A stretch of DNA of 61,436 nucleotides from an uncultured Flavobacterium sp. (lineage in GTDB: Bacteria > Bacteroidota > Bacteroidia > Flavobacteriales > Flavobacteriaceae): positions 1 to 61,436 of the forward strand of contig CANROJ010000007.1 of NCBI GenBank assembly GCA_947632215.1. The letters are read 5' to 3'. Shown piece by piece: positions 61,361 through 61,436 of this stretch. Each line of letters begins with the position of its first letter. The first letter of the stretch is position 1. The notes beneath the pieces were generated by a model. That model worked only from the letters and a program-made list of their open reading frames with translations. It did no database searches and was not told the origin of the DNA. The translations under genes and the position numbers were made by a program.

Positions 61361-61436
61361 CGACTAGGACTTTGTTGATTTCACTAAAAAGTATCAGACT
61401 AGTAATTAAGACGTTCGGGTCTAGTATCAAGGTTTA

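Noticed and set aside
1..61436. CRISPR arrays, tRNA or rRNA genes
   Set aside because: I saw no series of regularly spaced short repeats, no tRNA cloverleaf with a CCA-type acceptor, and no conserved rRNA segments. Scanning by eye could miss a tRNA, so tRNAscan-SE would be decisive.

Overview
This AT-rich window comes from a Bacteroidota chromosome, most likely class Flavobacteriia, family Flavobacteriaceae. The evidence is a SusC/SusD pair, a GLPGLI-family protein, a DUF1599/DoxX/TlpA/TpiA cluster, menaquinone synthesis (MenD) with malate:quinone oxidoreductase, and promoters of the Bacteroidota form TTTG/TTG-N19-21-TAnnTTTG. I cannot name the genus. I see no rRNA, tRNA or CRISPR array.

Layout. 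0-8.7 kb: a SusC/SusD pair in one operon with a Tat-exported phosphocholine-type phospholipase C, then a small Crp-like regulator and an SMR efflux protein. 9-16.5 kb: a WG-repeat-like protein, a hotdog thioesterase, an FMN reductase, an Nnr-like protein whose catalytic motifs are eroded at both active sites, a cytidylyltransferase-like protein and UDP-glucose dehydrogenase. 16.5-20.7 kb: a structured gene-free stretch with a candidate small RNA, then an arsenic cassette (arsR, DUF6428, arsenate-reductase-like phosphatase, acr3) with two matching palindromic operators and, beside it, a broken ardA antirestriction gene. 21.5-28.7 kb: a cold-shock operon (DEAD-box helicase and two cold-shock-domain proteins) behind a possible long leader, an NlpE-like lipoprotein, DUF2853, menD, glutathione peroxidase and prephenate dehydratase. 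29-32.2 kb: a porin-like barrel and a PorE-like OmpA protein.

32.4-40.7 kb mixes housekeeping genes (pyrR, pyrB, rnz, pdxH, an Smr protein) with decayed accessory genes: hicA with an internal stop beside an intact hicB, an ASCH-domain gene with two stops, a small Cys-rich secreted peptide gene with one stop beside a GLPGLI gene, and an orphan IS66 tnpA. 41-60.5 kb is mostly conserved core: tpiA, a thioredoxin-like lipoprotein, a lone ABC permease, DoxX/MauE, DUF1599, folP, rlmH, a choloylglycine-hydrolase-like enzyme, gamma-glutamyltransferase, an enlarged MFS sugar-type transporter, a cysteine desulfurase, a PurM-like protein, a YqgF resolvase, mqo, an amphipathic helical protein and aroC. 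The window ends in the C-terminal remnant of an S41 peptidase gene that runs into a 110-bp tandem repeat.

How genes work together. The SusCD-PLC operon plausibly releases and imports a phospholipid-derived product. The ars cassette detoxifies arsenate and arsenite. folP, rlmH, aroC, pheA, menD, pyrB, PurM and PdxH serve folate, ribosome, aromatic amino acid, quinone, nucleotide and B6 metabolism. The points most worth following are the degenerate Nnr paralogue, the candidate sRNA near 17.1 kb, the cluster of nonsense-broken accessory genes, the two ArsR operators and the repeat structure at the right edge.
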